Below are positions 1 through 9,080 of a stretch of 36,568 nt of DNA, one piece after another; the stretch's first letter is position 1, and the number at the start of each line of letters is the position of its first letter. Below the pieces are notes generated by a model that was given only the letters and a program-made list of their open reading frames with translations, searched no databases and had not been told where the DNA came from. The DNA is taken from contig CAMYWP010000005.1 in NCBI GenBank assembly GCA_947302825.1, positions 1-36,568 of the forward strand. The letters are read 5' to 3'. The translations under genes and the position numbers were made by a program. Origin of the DNA: an uncultured Bacteroidales bacterium. GTDB lineage: Bacteria > Bacteroidota > Bacteroidia > Bacteroidales > UBA932.

Positions 1-1914
1 ACGTTCCTCCACGTTGTCCTCCAAACGATACGACTTGCCGTCCACAACGATAAAATGGGACGGGAAGGTAATGCGGTTGCCCGTATGGTAGTTCCAGTTG
101 GCAAACACTTCCCAATGCTTGGCAAAGTGCCAGCTGGCTACCAGGTTCACCTTGTGGCGGTTGTCGTTGCGGTCCAGGTACCATCCGCCATAAATGGCGT
201 CGAAGTTCCGCTTGGACCAGGAAAGGGTATAATAAGCCGTGAGCGTAAGCGGGCCTTTTTCATAGGTAGCCTCCAGCTCCATGCCGTAGGATCGGCCTTT
301 CCCCTCCGTGAAAGTCTTTTCCCACTCCGTGATGGGCGGCACAAAGGTGTTGCTGCCGTTGTACACCAGGATATGGTCCATGGTCTTGTACCAGCCTTCC
401 AGGTTCACGCGGAACGGGCCGAAGGTGGTGTAAAGGCCGCCGGCCACCTGGTCGCTGAGCATGGGCCGGGCGTTGGCGGTGGAAGGCATCCAGCTGTTGG
501 ACGGCAGGTCCATATACACGGCCGATACCAGGTGTGCGAACTGGCTCATCCGCGTATAGGACAGTTTGGCCGATATATTATTGTTGATGAGCCACTTGAA
601 GGCCACACGGGGCTCCACCGACGGCCAGGTCTTCCCCGGCGTGGCGAAAAACGCCAGCCTCAGACCCGCATTCAGCGTAAGGTTGTAGCGCAGGAATATC
701 TCGTCTTCGGCATATACGGCGGGCTCGAAGGAACGGTAGCCCTGCGCCTCGTCATCGGCCGATTCCGTGGTAACCTTCCCGTCCTCCACAGTGGAAGAAT
801 TGAAGGCACGGCCGGAATGGTACCAATGGTATTGGGTAGACAGGCCGAAACGCACATGGTTGGAGGCGTTGGGATACCAGTCCCAGTTGGAATTCAGGCC
901 GATTTCCCTCACATAGGAGATGTCGTTGTCGTCCATGGAGGTGATGGTTTCCTTCCCGTCCCAGTTCCAGAAATTAAAACGGTATCCTGTATCCGAATTG
1001 CTTTGGGAATAATAGAGTAAGGTCTTCTCTTTCAGCTTCTTGGAGAAGGCATATTGGTGAGAGATGGAGCCGGTGAGGCTGCCCCACTGGACATCAATGT
1101 TCATCTCCGTGGGACCGGTGTGCAGGAGGCCGGTTTCGTCCGTGACCCTGTTCAGCGTCTCCTGGCTGGCGCGCAGGTGATCGGCCCCGGTATAAAAACA
1201 GGCGTTGAGTATGTGACCGGCCGAAAAATGGTGCGTGAAGCGGGCGTTGATGTCCCACATGGCATAGTTGCCGCCCACGGTTCTGTCGGCGCCGTTGCGG
1301 GCGTTGGCATACCAGATGGCCGGAATGGTCACCACATCCAGCCAGGTGCGCCGGAGACCCACATTGAAGGAATTCTTTCCCTTCACGATGGGGCCTTCTA
1401 CCTGCACGCGGCCGTCGATCAGGCCCAGGGAGAAACTGCCGTGGTAGCGTTCCAGATTGCCTTCCCGCGTTTCCACATCCACCACCGACGACATACGGCC
1501 ACCGTAGCGGGCCGGGAAACCGCTTTTGTAGAAGTCCAAATTGTCGATGACATCCGTGTTGAAGCTGGAAAACAGGCCGCCGAAATGGCTGATGTTGTAA
1601 AGGGGTACACCGTCCAGAAGGAAGAGGTTGTCGTTGCCGTCGCCGCCATGCACGTACAGGCCACTCATGAGCTCGTTGCCGGAGGCTACGCCGGGCAGCA
1701 TCTGCAGTTTCTTGATTACGTCCGGCGAGCCGAAAACGGCTACGCCGGAATTGAGCTGCTTGCTCTCGATGTGCATCAGGCCCGTCTGGGTGGTGTTACG
1801 CATCTTCTCCCGAATGGCGGAAATGCGCGAGGCATCCAACGTGTCCCGCATCTCCTGCGCCTGCAGGCTTCCCGCCGCTAGCAGGAGCAGCAACCCTAAT
1901 AGTACCTTCTTCAT
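1..1914 (-). CDS. TonB-dependent receptor, N-terminal part with plug domain (C-terminus runs off the window)
   Basis: Reading the reverse strand from ATG at 1914 gives MKKVLLGLLLLLAAGSLQAQEMRDTLDASRISAIREKMRNTTQTGLMHIESKQLNSGVAVFGSPDVIKKLQMLPGVASGNELMSGLYVHGGDGNDNLFLLDGVPLYNISHFGG (plug motif). I checked every triplet of this frame to position 1 and found no stop. It is absent from the ORF track because it is open-ended. Confidence 0.9.
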   Translation of the reverse strand, partial: MKKVLLGLLLLLAAGSLQAQEMRDTLDASRISAIREKMRNTTQTGLMHIESKQLNSGVAVFGSPDVIKKLQMLPGVASGNELMSGLYVHGGDGNDNLFLLDGVPLYNISHFGGLFSSFNTDVIDNLDFYKSGFPARYGGRMSSVVDVETREGNLERYHGSFSLGLIDGRVQVEGPIVKGKNSFNVGLRRTWLDVVTIPAIWYANARNGADRTVGGNYAMWDINARFTHHFSAGHILNACFYTGADHLRASQETLNRVTDETGLLHTGPTEMNIDVQWGSLTGSISHQYAFSKKLKEKTLLYYSQSNSDTGYRFNFWNWDGKETITSMDDNDISYVREIGLNSNWDWYPNASNHVRFGLSTQYHWYHSGRAFNSSTVEDGKVTTESADDEAQGYRSFEPAVYAEDEIFLRYNLTLNAGLRLAFFATPGKTWPSVEPRVAFKWLINNNISAKLSYTRMSQFAHLVSAVYMDLPSNSWMPSTANARPMLSDQVAGGLYTTFGPFRVNLEGWYKTMDHILVYNGSNTFVPPITEWEKTFTEGKGRSYGMELEATYEKGPLTLTAYYTLSWSKRNFDAIYGGWYLDRNDNRHKVNLVASWHFAKHWEVFANWNYHTGNRITFPSHFIVVDGKSYRLEDNVEER

Positions 1915-1966
1915 TCGAAGGGCAAAGGTACACTTTTTTTCCTTATATTTGTAGAAATTGCTGATT

Positions 1967-3103
1967 ATGAAACGTACGTTCCTTCTTGTAGTTATATCGG
2001 CCTTGACCCTCTCTTGCGCGCCCAAAGGCCCCCAGCCTGTGAATCCTTCGGCCACGCCGGAGGCCCGCGAACTGCTTTCCTTCCTTTATTCCATCAGCGG
2101 GACCTATACGTTGTCCGGAGAACACAATTTCGCCAGTGACCTCAGCCGCTACGACGATGAAGTGTATGCCATGACCGGCAAGCGGCCCGTGGTGTGGGGA
2201 TCGGATTTCAGTTTCAACGATATCGGCGAAGGCTTTGAACGTTACCAGCATGCGGGACCGCTTAGCATTACGGTGCCTTTCGACCGGCCTTGTGTGCATA
2301 CTGGCCTAACCGTGGAAGAAGGCCGACAAGGCATTGTGAACGAGGCCATTGCCCAAGCCCGGCTGGGACGCATTATCACGCTGATGTGGCACTGCTGCGA
2401 TCCCCGCTTCACGGACGGTGGCAACGACTGTAACGGCGACAAAGTCTGGACCATGGATAATGCCCCTTCGCAGGAAGAATGGGACCAGCTGTGCACGGAC
2501 GGAACGCCCCTGAACGCCGCCTGGAAACGGGAAATGGACAGCGTAATCCCCTATCTGGCCCAGCTGCAGGAGGCCGGCGTGCCGGTGCTGTGGCGGCCTT
2601 ATCACGAAATGAACGGCGCGTGGTTCTGGTGGGGCAACAAGCCCGGCGAGAACGGCTTCAAACGCCTGTGGATCATGACTTATGAGTATTTCACCTCCAA
2701 GGGGCTGAACAACCTGCTCTGGGTGTGGGATGCCAACGCCCCGCGCGTGAAGGAGAACGACGACGCCCTGGCGTATGAACTCTTCTACCCCGGCAACGAA
2801 TATGTAGATGTGCTGGCGGCCGATATTTACGGCTGGGACTACAAGCAGTCCCATCACGACCAGCTGGTAGAACTGGGCGGTGGGAAGCCTATCGCCATGG
2901 GCGAACTGGGTCAGCTGCCCCGGAGCCTGAATACCTTCGAGGAGCAGCCGCAATGGACCTGGTTCATGGTTTGGGGCTATTTTATCGGCGGACACCGCGG
3001 CACGGAAGACCATCTGAACCTGGTCCGCAGCATCTACGACTCTCCCCGCATCCTCACCCTGGACGAAATCTCCTTCGAGAACGGCAAGCACCGGGTGAAA
3101 TAG
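1967..3103 (+). CDS. Glycoside hydrolase family 26 (beta-mannanase-like) lipoprotein
   Basis: Lipobox LTLSC; motifs SGEHNF, VWGSDFSF, PVLWRPYHEMNGAWFWWG, PIAMGELGQ. ATG at 1967; the track's 1958 start is TTG. TATATTTG promoter box at 1944-1951. Confidence 0.9.
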   Translation: MKRTFLLVVISALTLSCAPKGPQPVNPSATPEARELLSFLYSISGTYTLSGEHNFASDLSRYDDEVYAMTGKRPVVWGSDFSFNDIGEGFERYQHAGPLSITVPFDRPCVHTGLTVEEGRQGIVNEAIAQARLGRIITLMWHCCDPRFTDGGNDCNGDKVWTMDNAPSQEEWDQLCTDGTPLNAAWKREMDSVIPYLAQLQEAGVPVLWRPYHEMNGAWFWWGNKPGENGFKRLWIMTYEYFTSKGLNNLLWVWDANAPRVKENDDALAYELFYPGNEYVDVLAADIYGWDYKQSHHDQLVELGGGKPIAMGELGQLPRSLNTFEEQPQWTWFMVWGYFIGGHRGTEDHLNLVRSIYDSPRILTLDEISFENGKHRVK

Positions 3104-3106
3104 AGC

Positions 3107-4324
3107 TTATCGGCCTTTTCTCAAACGGTCTATCGCGTGCTCCAGGCTTTCCGTGGGCTCGATGATGTTATAATCTTTCCAGAAATCCGGATCCATGAAC
3201 TCCAGGGCTTTGTCGTTCAAATAGTCCCTGTTGCTGAAGCGTTCCTTGCGGGGAATGGGTGTGGCCTCCGGGCGGACGTCGGTGACCACCAGCTCGTTCA
3301 CACTGGTATAATGGGTGCGGAACAGCCGTTTGCGCCAGTCGCAGGCGAAGCGCATGGTGGAGCGGAAGTATTCCAGGCGGGTTTTACCGTCCTGCAGGTG
3401 GAAGTTCAGGACGATGGTAGCTTCTTCCGGGAAGAAGCGCAATCCCATGGGTTTTCTCACCAGGATGGCTTTGATGGCTTTGTTCCGGTCACTCATGTCC
3501 AGGGAGGCCTCTATGCGGGTAAAAGTGAGGAGTTCGCGGTCTATGTACAGCTTGCTTTTAAAGAGGGCGTATTCGGTTGAATAGGCGGGCGTTAGAGTGA
3601 TTACAAACTGCAGACGGTCGCCGATATAGCTGGGTGCCTCCATCCGGAATTCGTACAGCGGCCAGTCGTCTTCGCTGAACAGGATGCTGGGATTCTTCAC
3701 GATATCGTGCGTGATGGCCTGCGTGGGACCGCCCATGGTCTTGACGCTCAGGGTGTCCGACTTGCGCTGACTCACTAACAAGCGGCTCTTTTCCAGGGCG
3801 GCGGCATCGCGGTAGACGGTGCCGTCGAAGGTATGTTTATACAACCTGGCCACTGCCTCGGCCACATAGGTGTAGCGGTTGCGCTTACGCACGGTTTCCC
3901 GGTAGAAGCACTCCAGCAGCTCCGGTTCCGTACAATAGGTGTCCCAAGTCCGGTCCAAGGCCGCTTTCACGATGGAACGAGGGTCTCCGCTGATGATGGA
4001 CGCTTCCAGCAGCTGCAGGTTTTCCCGCTGCAGGCGAACGGTCATGGTCTCGCCCGGCTGCTGGCGCAGTGTCTTGAATCCCAGATAGGAGAATTCGATG
4101 ACCGGAATGGCCCGGTCGCTCTTCAGGGTAAAAAAGCCATCCGCGTTGGTCACCGTGGCCTGGTGCCGGCCCGGAATGGACACGTGCACCGACTCCAGCG
4201 GCCTGCCTGTATAGGCGTCCACCACCGTTCCGCTGGCCGAAAACCCCAGCCGCACTGTGTCCGTCTGGGCGGCCACAGACAGCGCCGATACGAGTAGCAG
4301 TATGACTATTAGCAACTTACGCAT
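3107..4324 (-). CDS. Carboxypeptidase-like regulatory domain protein (outer-membrane associated)
   Basis: Signal peptide followed by GTVVDAYTGRPLESVHVSIPGRHQATVTNADGFFTLKSDRAIPVIEFSYLGFKT (CarboxypepD_reg-like). Confidence 0.8.
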   Translation of the reverse strand: MRKLLIVILLLVSALSVAAQTDTVRLGFSASGTVVDAYTGRPLESVHVSIPGRHQATVTNADGFFTLKSDRAIPVIEFSYLGFKTLRQQPGETMTVRLQRENLQLLEASIISGDPRSIVKAALDRTWDTYCTEPELLECFYRETVRKRNRYTYVAEAVARLYKHTFDGTVYRDAAALEKSRLLVSQRKSDTLSVKTMGGPTQAITHDIVKNPSILFSEDDWPLYEFRMEAPSYIGDRLQFVITLTPAYSTEYALFKSKLYIDRELLTFTRIEASLDMSDRNKAIKAILVRKPMGLRFFPEEATIVLNFHLQDGKTRLEYFRSTMRFACDWRKRLFRTHYTSVNELVVTDVRPEATPIPRKERFSNRDYLNDKALEFMDPDFWKDYNIIEPTESLEHAIDRLRKGR

Positions 4325-4351
4325 ACGCTACAAATATACATATTTTTTTAT

Positions 4352-4359
4352 TATCTTTG
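4352..4359 (+). promoter_or_regulatory. Bacteroidota -7 box TATCTTTG upstream of tRNA-Ser
   Basis: Matches TAnnTTTG, 12 nt upstream of the mature tRNA. Confidence 0.6.
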
Positions 4360-4370
4360 CATCCTCAATT

Positions 4371-4455
4371 GGAGGTGTGGCCGAGTGGTCGATGGCGGCA
4401 GTCTTGAAAACTGTTGTACCGCAAGGTACCGGGGGTTCGAATCCCTCCGCCTCCG
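4371..4455 (+). tRNA. tRNA-Ser (anticodon TGA)
   Basis: GGAGGTG acceptor arm pairs with CGCCTCC; anticodon arm CAGTCTTGAAAACTG; long variable arm; GGTTCGAATCC T-loop. Confidence 0.93.
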
Positions 4456-4477
4456 CGCTATGCAATGCATACACCGG

Positions 4478-4502
4478 TGCCGCACATTTGTGCGGCATTT
4501 TT
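4478..4502 (+). terminator. Rho-independent terminator after tRNA-Ser
   Basis: TGCCGCAC-ATTT-GTGCGGCA followed by TTTTT. Confidence 0.8.
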
Positions 4503-4663
4503 GTTTGGCGGCGCATCCGTTGAAAGCTTGCTTTCATAAGGGTGCGACGACGAATAAAAAGAGCCAAAGGCTCACCGGTGCATGCATTGCTCCCGGACAA
4601 GAGGGATAGCGCAAGCCGGCCCCGCCGGCGCCGCGGAATCCCTCCCATCAGCCAGCCCTCCCC

Positions 4664-4702
4664 TTGCGGAAGGTTGGTTTTTATCCTACCAACCTTCCGC
4701 AA
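4664..4702. repeat. Hairpin repeat copy 1 (TTGCGGAAGGTTGGTTTTTATCCTACCAACCTTCCGCAA)
   Basis: Perfect 15-bp inverted repeat with a 9-nt loop. Near-identical copy at 17026-17063. Confidence 0.9.
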
Positions 4703-4805
4703 AACGCCCTCTAACCTTCCGCACATACTACACAAAAGAGGAAAACGGCGTCGATTTTTCACCCGTTTTTTCGTAACTTTCGGAGCGAAACTAGCTTCTC
4801 CTGCC

Positions 4806-5609
4806 ATGAAACGCTTTATCCTGCTTCTTTTCCTGACGGCCCTGTTAATGGGCTGCACAAGGACCATTAGCGTGATGACCTACAATGTGGGTGCATTCTG
4901 TAAGTACAAGGAAAACAGCATCCCGGATGTTGCCGCCGCGGTCAGGGCCGCTGGGGCCGATATCGTGTCCCTCAACGAATTGGACAGTTGCAACCGGCGC
5001 CACGGAACGTATCAGCTGGAGGACTTCGCCAAGGCAATGGGAGGATGGGATTTCGCTTTTGCATCGGCCTTCCCTTATGCCGGCGGAGCCTACGGGAACG
5101 GTGTGGCTTCACGGGACAAGATCATCGGCCGATATAACATCGCCCTTCCCAAGGGGGACGGTTCGGAGCCCCGGAGTGCCGCCATTGTGGAAACAAAGGA
5201 CTATGTATTTGCCTCCACCCATCTGGATCACCGCTCAGAGGTCGCAGCAACAGCGCAGGCAGAGGTCATCAACATCTGGTTCACAGAACATTTTGATGGT
5301 TGCCGTAAACCCGTGCTCCTGTGCGGAGACATGAACGCCGAGCCGGCTTCCCCCGTCATCGCAGCACTTTCCCGCTGCTGGGAGATTCTCTCGCCCACTG
5401 ATCCCACAAGCCCTTGTGTCCCGCACACATCCGATGAGCACGCGGAAAAAGGCCCTACCACCTGCATCGATTACATCCTGCACCTACGCAGTTCCGCTCC
5501 CGTCCGCGTCAAAAAGGCCGAAGTTGTGTCTGCGTTGGAAGGCTACCCGCTGGGCGTGACGGATTTCTCCGACCACTATCCCGTGACCGCAGTTTTGCTT
5601 ATCCGTTAA
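4806..5609 (+). CDS. Endonuclease/exonuclease/phosphatase family lipoprotein
   Basis: Starts at MKRFILLLFLTALLMGC; motifs VMTYNVGAFC, SLNELD, STHLDHRSE, LCGDMNAEP, DYILH, DHYPVTAVL. Confidence 0.88.
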   Translation: MKRFILLLFLTALLMGCTRTISVMTYNVGAFCKYKENSIPDVAAAVRAAGADIVSLNELDSCNRRHGTYQLEDFAKAMGGWDFAFASAFPYAGGAYGNGVASRDKIIGRYNIALPKGDGSEPRSAAIVETKDYVFASTHLDHRSEVAATAQAEVINIWFTEHFDGCRKPVLLCGDMNAEPASPVIAALSRCWEILSPTDPTSPCVPHTSDEHAEKGPTTCIDYILHLRSSAPVRVKKAEVVSALEGYPLGVTDFSDHYPVTAVLLIR

Positions 5610-5619
5610 AATAAGGTGC

Positions 5620-6813
5620 CTATAAAAAACGACCAAACACTTGAACGATAATCCTTTCCAGGACATCTGCCGATCCCGCCAGATGGATGGTCGTCTGCGT
5701 ATGGACGAGGGTTTGGCCGGGTGCTAGGGCTGCGGCGGGGGAAGAGGATTCCATCTCGAAGAAGGGTCCCATGATGGTTCCGTCTTCCGTGGGACCGTCA
5801 TTGTAGGCATTAAGGGCGTCACCGCCAAAGTCGTCTTCCTGCTGCCCCCACTGGGAGTTCACATACCGCTTACCAGGGGCGGGAACGTCCGTCTTCAGAA
5901 TGGTGAGAAGCCCCTTGACCGGGTCGAACGCGCCCACGAGACCTAGGGATCTGCTTGCGGAAAGGCCAATCTTGGAGCGGTACTTCCCGTCAATGGTGAA
6001 CAGCACAAAACCCTTTTCCGTCTTAAGGCGCCCCTGTGGCATCGGCCCGAAGTAATCGTCTTTCACAATGGGGCCGTCACCTTCCTGGTTAAAAGGGATG
6101 AACACCGTGGTAGTTTCCGAAGGGGAGAACATCCCCAGCATCCAGACCGAAGGCATGCCGCTTTCCTCGTCCCAAGTGAAGTCCCCGTCGTTGGTAATGG
6201 CATTGTCGCTGGTATACGCCACAAAAGACACGCCATCCGGAACAGGGCCGATGAGGGCCTCTAGTGCGTCCTTCTCCAATAATGTCACCTTCCTTTGCAT
6301 TCCGATGGAGAATAGAATGTCCTTTGCATTCCGCAACTTTGCATCCCCCTTGTAGGTGACACTCCCTTGCGAACGTTCCATCACCCGGAAAACATCCGTG
6401 TCGAAAGGAGCCGGCACCACCCAGTTGGGGAAAACCTGTTCGGCCCCGGGGGCGAAGAACCAGCTGGCGGTCCCGCCTTCCGGACCCAGCCAGAAACGCT
6501 CCTCGCCGCCGTAGTTGTTGAACTGCGGGTTTCTCTCCCCCGCGGCGATGAAGGCGTGGTTCAGCCACCCATAGCTCTCCCCGTTTCCGCCCTTCGAGGT
6601 GGAAGTGGCCACGCGTCCCTGCCAGGCGGGCACGGTCGCAATGCGGGATTGTCCGTCCCGGGAGATGAGTTCCACCGTTTCAATTCCTTTTCCGTTCAGA
6701 AAGGCGATGTCATAAGCATAGGTCCCCATAGTCGGTGTATTTGATGAGCAACCCTCTATAATAACAAGTAAGGAGAGGGCCAGCATGATATCTCTGAAAA
6801 CTCTGTTATTCAT
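5620..6813 (-). CDS. DUF6786-like lipoprotein (mutarotase-like fold suspected)
   Basis: Start MNNRVFRDIMLALSLLVIIEGC lipobox. Family assigned from memory of GGEERFWLGPEGG and MQRKVTLLEKDA segments. Confidence 0.6.
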   Translation of the reverse strand: MNNRVFRDIMLALSLLVIIEGCSSNTPTMGTYAYDIAFLNGKGIETVELISRDGQSRIATVPAWQGRVATSTSKGGNGESYGWLNHAFIAAGERNPQFNNYGGEERFWLGPEGGTASWFFAPGAEQVFPNWVVPAPFDTDVFRVMERSQGSVTYKGDAKLRNAKDILFSIGMQRKVTLLEKDALEALIGPVPDGVSFVAYTSDNAITNDGDFTWDEESGMPSVWMLGMFSPSETTTVFIPFNQEGDGPIVKDDYFGPMPQGRLKTEKGFVLFTIDGKYRSKIGLSASRSLGLVGAFDPVKGLLTILKTDVPAPGKRYVNSQWGQQEDDFGGDALNAYNDGPTEDGTIMGPFFEMESSSPAAALAPGQTLVHTQTTIHLAGSADVLERIIVQVFGRFL

Positions 6814-6876
6814 ACCATACAAATTTACTGTTTTAATAAGCAAGAAAAAAGTTTAAATATGGATTAACGCTTCCAC

Positions 6877-6952
6877 TGTCCCAAAATCTGGGACGATAAC
6901 CGCATTTTAGGGGTGTTTTCGCTGTTACTGTCCCCAAAAGTGGGACAGTAAC
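6877..6952. promoter_or_regulatory. Twin palindromic motifs TGTCCC-N7-GGGAC(A)
   Basis: TGTCCCAAAATCTGGGACG (6877-6895) and GTTACTGTCCC-CAAAAGT-GGGACAGTAAC (6924-6952, perfect 11-bp arms), in the divergent intergenic region 6814-7032. Confidence 0.6.
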
Positions 6953-7032
6953 AGCACTCCATCTTTTAGAATTCTGTAAAGGACAAGGGAAAACAATTGG
7001 GCAATCTGCAAAAAATATCGTAACTTCACATA

Positions 7033-7525
7033 ATGAACAAGAGACTGATATTAGCGTTTTTATTCCTGCTCAGCGTTTCGCCATTATGGGGGCAAACTGC
7101 CGATGAGTCGTTAGAAGCAATGATTGAAAGGGGCCTCGGGCGCGCCGGTGAGCAGGCATTGATACTGGCCGACAACCTGAAAGCCAAACCTGACGCCCTG
7201 CCCAAGACCTTTGAGAAGGGCGAGCTTCGGCTTACCAGCTACCGCGGCTGGGTATCGGGCTTCTTCCCCGGGGAGCTTTGGTTGCTGTACGAAGCTACGG
7301 GGAATGACGATTATAAGGCCCTGGCCCAGGCGTTTACAGAAAGGGTGGAACCCGCGAAAAAGATGACCTCCACCCACGACCTGGGCTTCATGCTGTACTG
7401 CAGTTACGGGAACGGATGGCGGCTCACGGGTAACCCGCATTACCTGGAAGTTATCCAGGAAGGGACTGGACGGCGAAGAAAGCATGGAACGGTGTGGACG
7501 TGGGCGCCGACCACCATCTGTCAAG
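7033..7525 (+). pseudogene. Truncated GH88-type unsaturated glucuronyl hydrolase
   Basis: Signal peptide, then LTSYRGWVSGFFPGELWLLYEATGNDDYKALAQAFTERVEPAKKMTSTHDLGFMLYCSYGNGWRLTGNPHYLEVI (typical GH88 N-terminus). Homology ends near 7460 without the rest of the (alpha/alpha)6 domain. Confidence 0.75.
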
Positions 7526-7531
7526 AGTCAA

Positions 7532-8353
7532 TTAACGTCCGTTGGAGAGGAAGGCTGCCTGGACCGGTCCTATCTTCCTATATCCTTCCTCGTTCATGTG
7601 GAGCCGGTCTTCCACATAGTATAGTTCACAATTGAACTCGTTGATTCCCTGAAGGTTAAACTGATCAAGCACAGGGATTCCATAATGGGTGCAACAGGCT
7701 TTCTGGCCCTCGATGTACTCGGTGAAAGTCTTCCCCGTCTTGTTGGGTTCCTGGGAGAAGGGGTTGTGCCCGGCATCGGAGCCGAAGAAGCGAAGAGAGG
7801 TGAAGAAATATACTTCCGCCCTGGGGTTTTTCTCCATAATTCTCCGGAGGCAGTAGTTAATGCCGCCACACTGAGTGACCAGTTTAGACTCGTCAAAACC
7901 GTCATATACCGTGTAATCCTTCCAACTGCCACACTCCCGGCTATTGGTATAGTCATTGGTAGAAGCCCAGAGGACATACAAATCGTATACTCCCGCAGTG
8001 TCCACCTGTTTCTGCAGGGTATATCCCTGCTCACTGGAGAAGCCGGCGCCCCCAACGCCATAGGTGGTTACCTCTGCATTGAGAAGATCGGCCCACATTT
8101 GTTTAGCCACGTCTGACTCCTTGTTGACCGACAGGGAGCCCCCGAAAACGGCAATCCGTTTCCCATAATTCTTCGTCCCCCGATAAGGACTCTTTTGAGC
8201 AGCTTTCTTTTCGGGAGTCAGCACATGCTGGTCCGGATGCGAGGTCAGCGTGCGGAGATAGGCTTGTATCTGTTCGGGCGTGGGCTGCTGCCGTTCCTGG
8301 GAAAAGCCCGGAAGGCAGAATAACAGAAATGTCAAATAAAGGATTTTTCTCAT
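7532..8353 (-). CDS. SGNH/GDSL-type hydrolase, secreted
   Basis: Motifs IAVFGGSLSV, GVGGAGFS, VLWASTNDY, DRLHMNEEGYRKIG. Confidence 0.82.
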   Translation of the reverse strand: MRKILYLTFLLFCLPGFSQERQQPTPEQIQAYLRTLTSHPDQHVLTPEKKAAQKSPYRGTKNYGKRIAVFGGSLSVNKESDVAKQMWADLLNAEVTTYGVGGAGFSSEQGYTLQKQVDTAGVYDLYVLWASTNDYTNSRECGSWKDYTVYDGFDESKLVTQCGGINYCLRRIMEKNPRAEVYFFTSLRFFGSDAGHNPFSQEPNKTGKTFTEYIEGQKACCTHYGIPVLDQFNLQGINEFNCELYYVEDRLHMNEEGYRKIGPVQAAFLSNGR

Positions 8354-9024
8354 AGCCATGTGAATTTCTCCTTGCCGGCGCCGATTTCAAAGTGATACTT
8401 GACAATCCCCAGGTCGATGATAGTATAGCCCCAGGGAGAGAAGAAGGTTTTGGTTTCCACTTTGTTACCATCGTGAAGGATGAACTTGAACTTCTGCTGG
8501 TTCACGGCGGTGGGTGCAAGAAGGGCGGCTTCCAGGCCGGCCTTGAACCATTCCGGTACTTCCCCATCGGCCTCGAAGAATTTCTCTGCGGGCTTCAGGG
8601 GATGCTGAACACCCTGGTTCTCACCATAGCCCAGCGCTATCTCACAGTGAACGATGTCCCCTTCCCTTAACGTGAAAGCCCCGGGAATCTTCTTGTAGGT
8701 GAGCCCCACCCAGCAGGTGTTGAGGCCCAGCGTCTGCGCTAGGAGCACAATCTTCTCCCCATAGTAGCCGATTTTCTCTTCCCACTGCTTCCCTTTCGGG
8801 GCGGCCATCACCAGATAATCGTTCACTCCGGAAAATGTTCCGTATGTATGAATCTTGCTGGCAAAAGCCTTGGGTTCGTTCAGTACAAGCTGAATATTCA
8901 GCCCGCTTTCCGCATTGGCGCTTTCAATAGCACTACGGAGGGTCTCAACCACAGCCCTATCAATGGGCTGGCCTGTATATCTTCTGACAGAATGTCTCTG
9001 CCGGATAGCTTCAATAAGTTCCAT
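8350..9024 (-). CDS. Nitroreductase family protein
   Basis: MELIEAIRQRHSVRRYTGQPIDRAVVETLRSAI ... LGLNTCWVGLTYKK ... LAPTAVNQQKFKF. Confidence 0.85.
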   Translation of the reverse strand: MELIEAIRQRHSVRRYTGQPIDRAVVETLRSAIESANAESGLNIQLVLNEPKAFASKIHTYGTFSGVNDYLVMAAPKGKQWEEKIGYYGEKIVLLAQTLGLNTCWVGLTYKKIPGAFTLREGDIVHCEIALGYGENQGVQHPLKPAEKFFEADGEVPEWFKAGLEAALLAPTAVNQQKFKFILHDGNKVETKTFFSPWGYTIIDLGIVKYHFEIGAGKEKFTWL

Positions 9025-9080
9025 AGCAATTGGGAAATCAGTTCTCTACAAAGATAAGCAAAATCGCGGAAGGTTGTATT

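Noticed and set aside
55-1881. Long plus-strand ORFs 55..1020 and 1054..1881
   Set aside because: They are in-register antisense shadows of the TonB-dependent receptor on the minus strand. The reverse frame is open to position 1 and encodes a recognisable plug domain.
4328-4867. 179-aa minus-strand ORF covering tRNA-Ser and the hairpin block
   Set aside because: Overlaps a tRNA and structured non-coding DNA; no family resemblance.
6924-6952. GTTACTGTCCC...GGGACAGTAAC as a rho-independent terminator
   Set aside because: No T-tract on either strand and the location is a divergent 5' region; an operator is more plausible.
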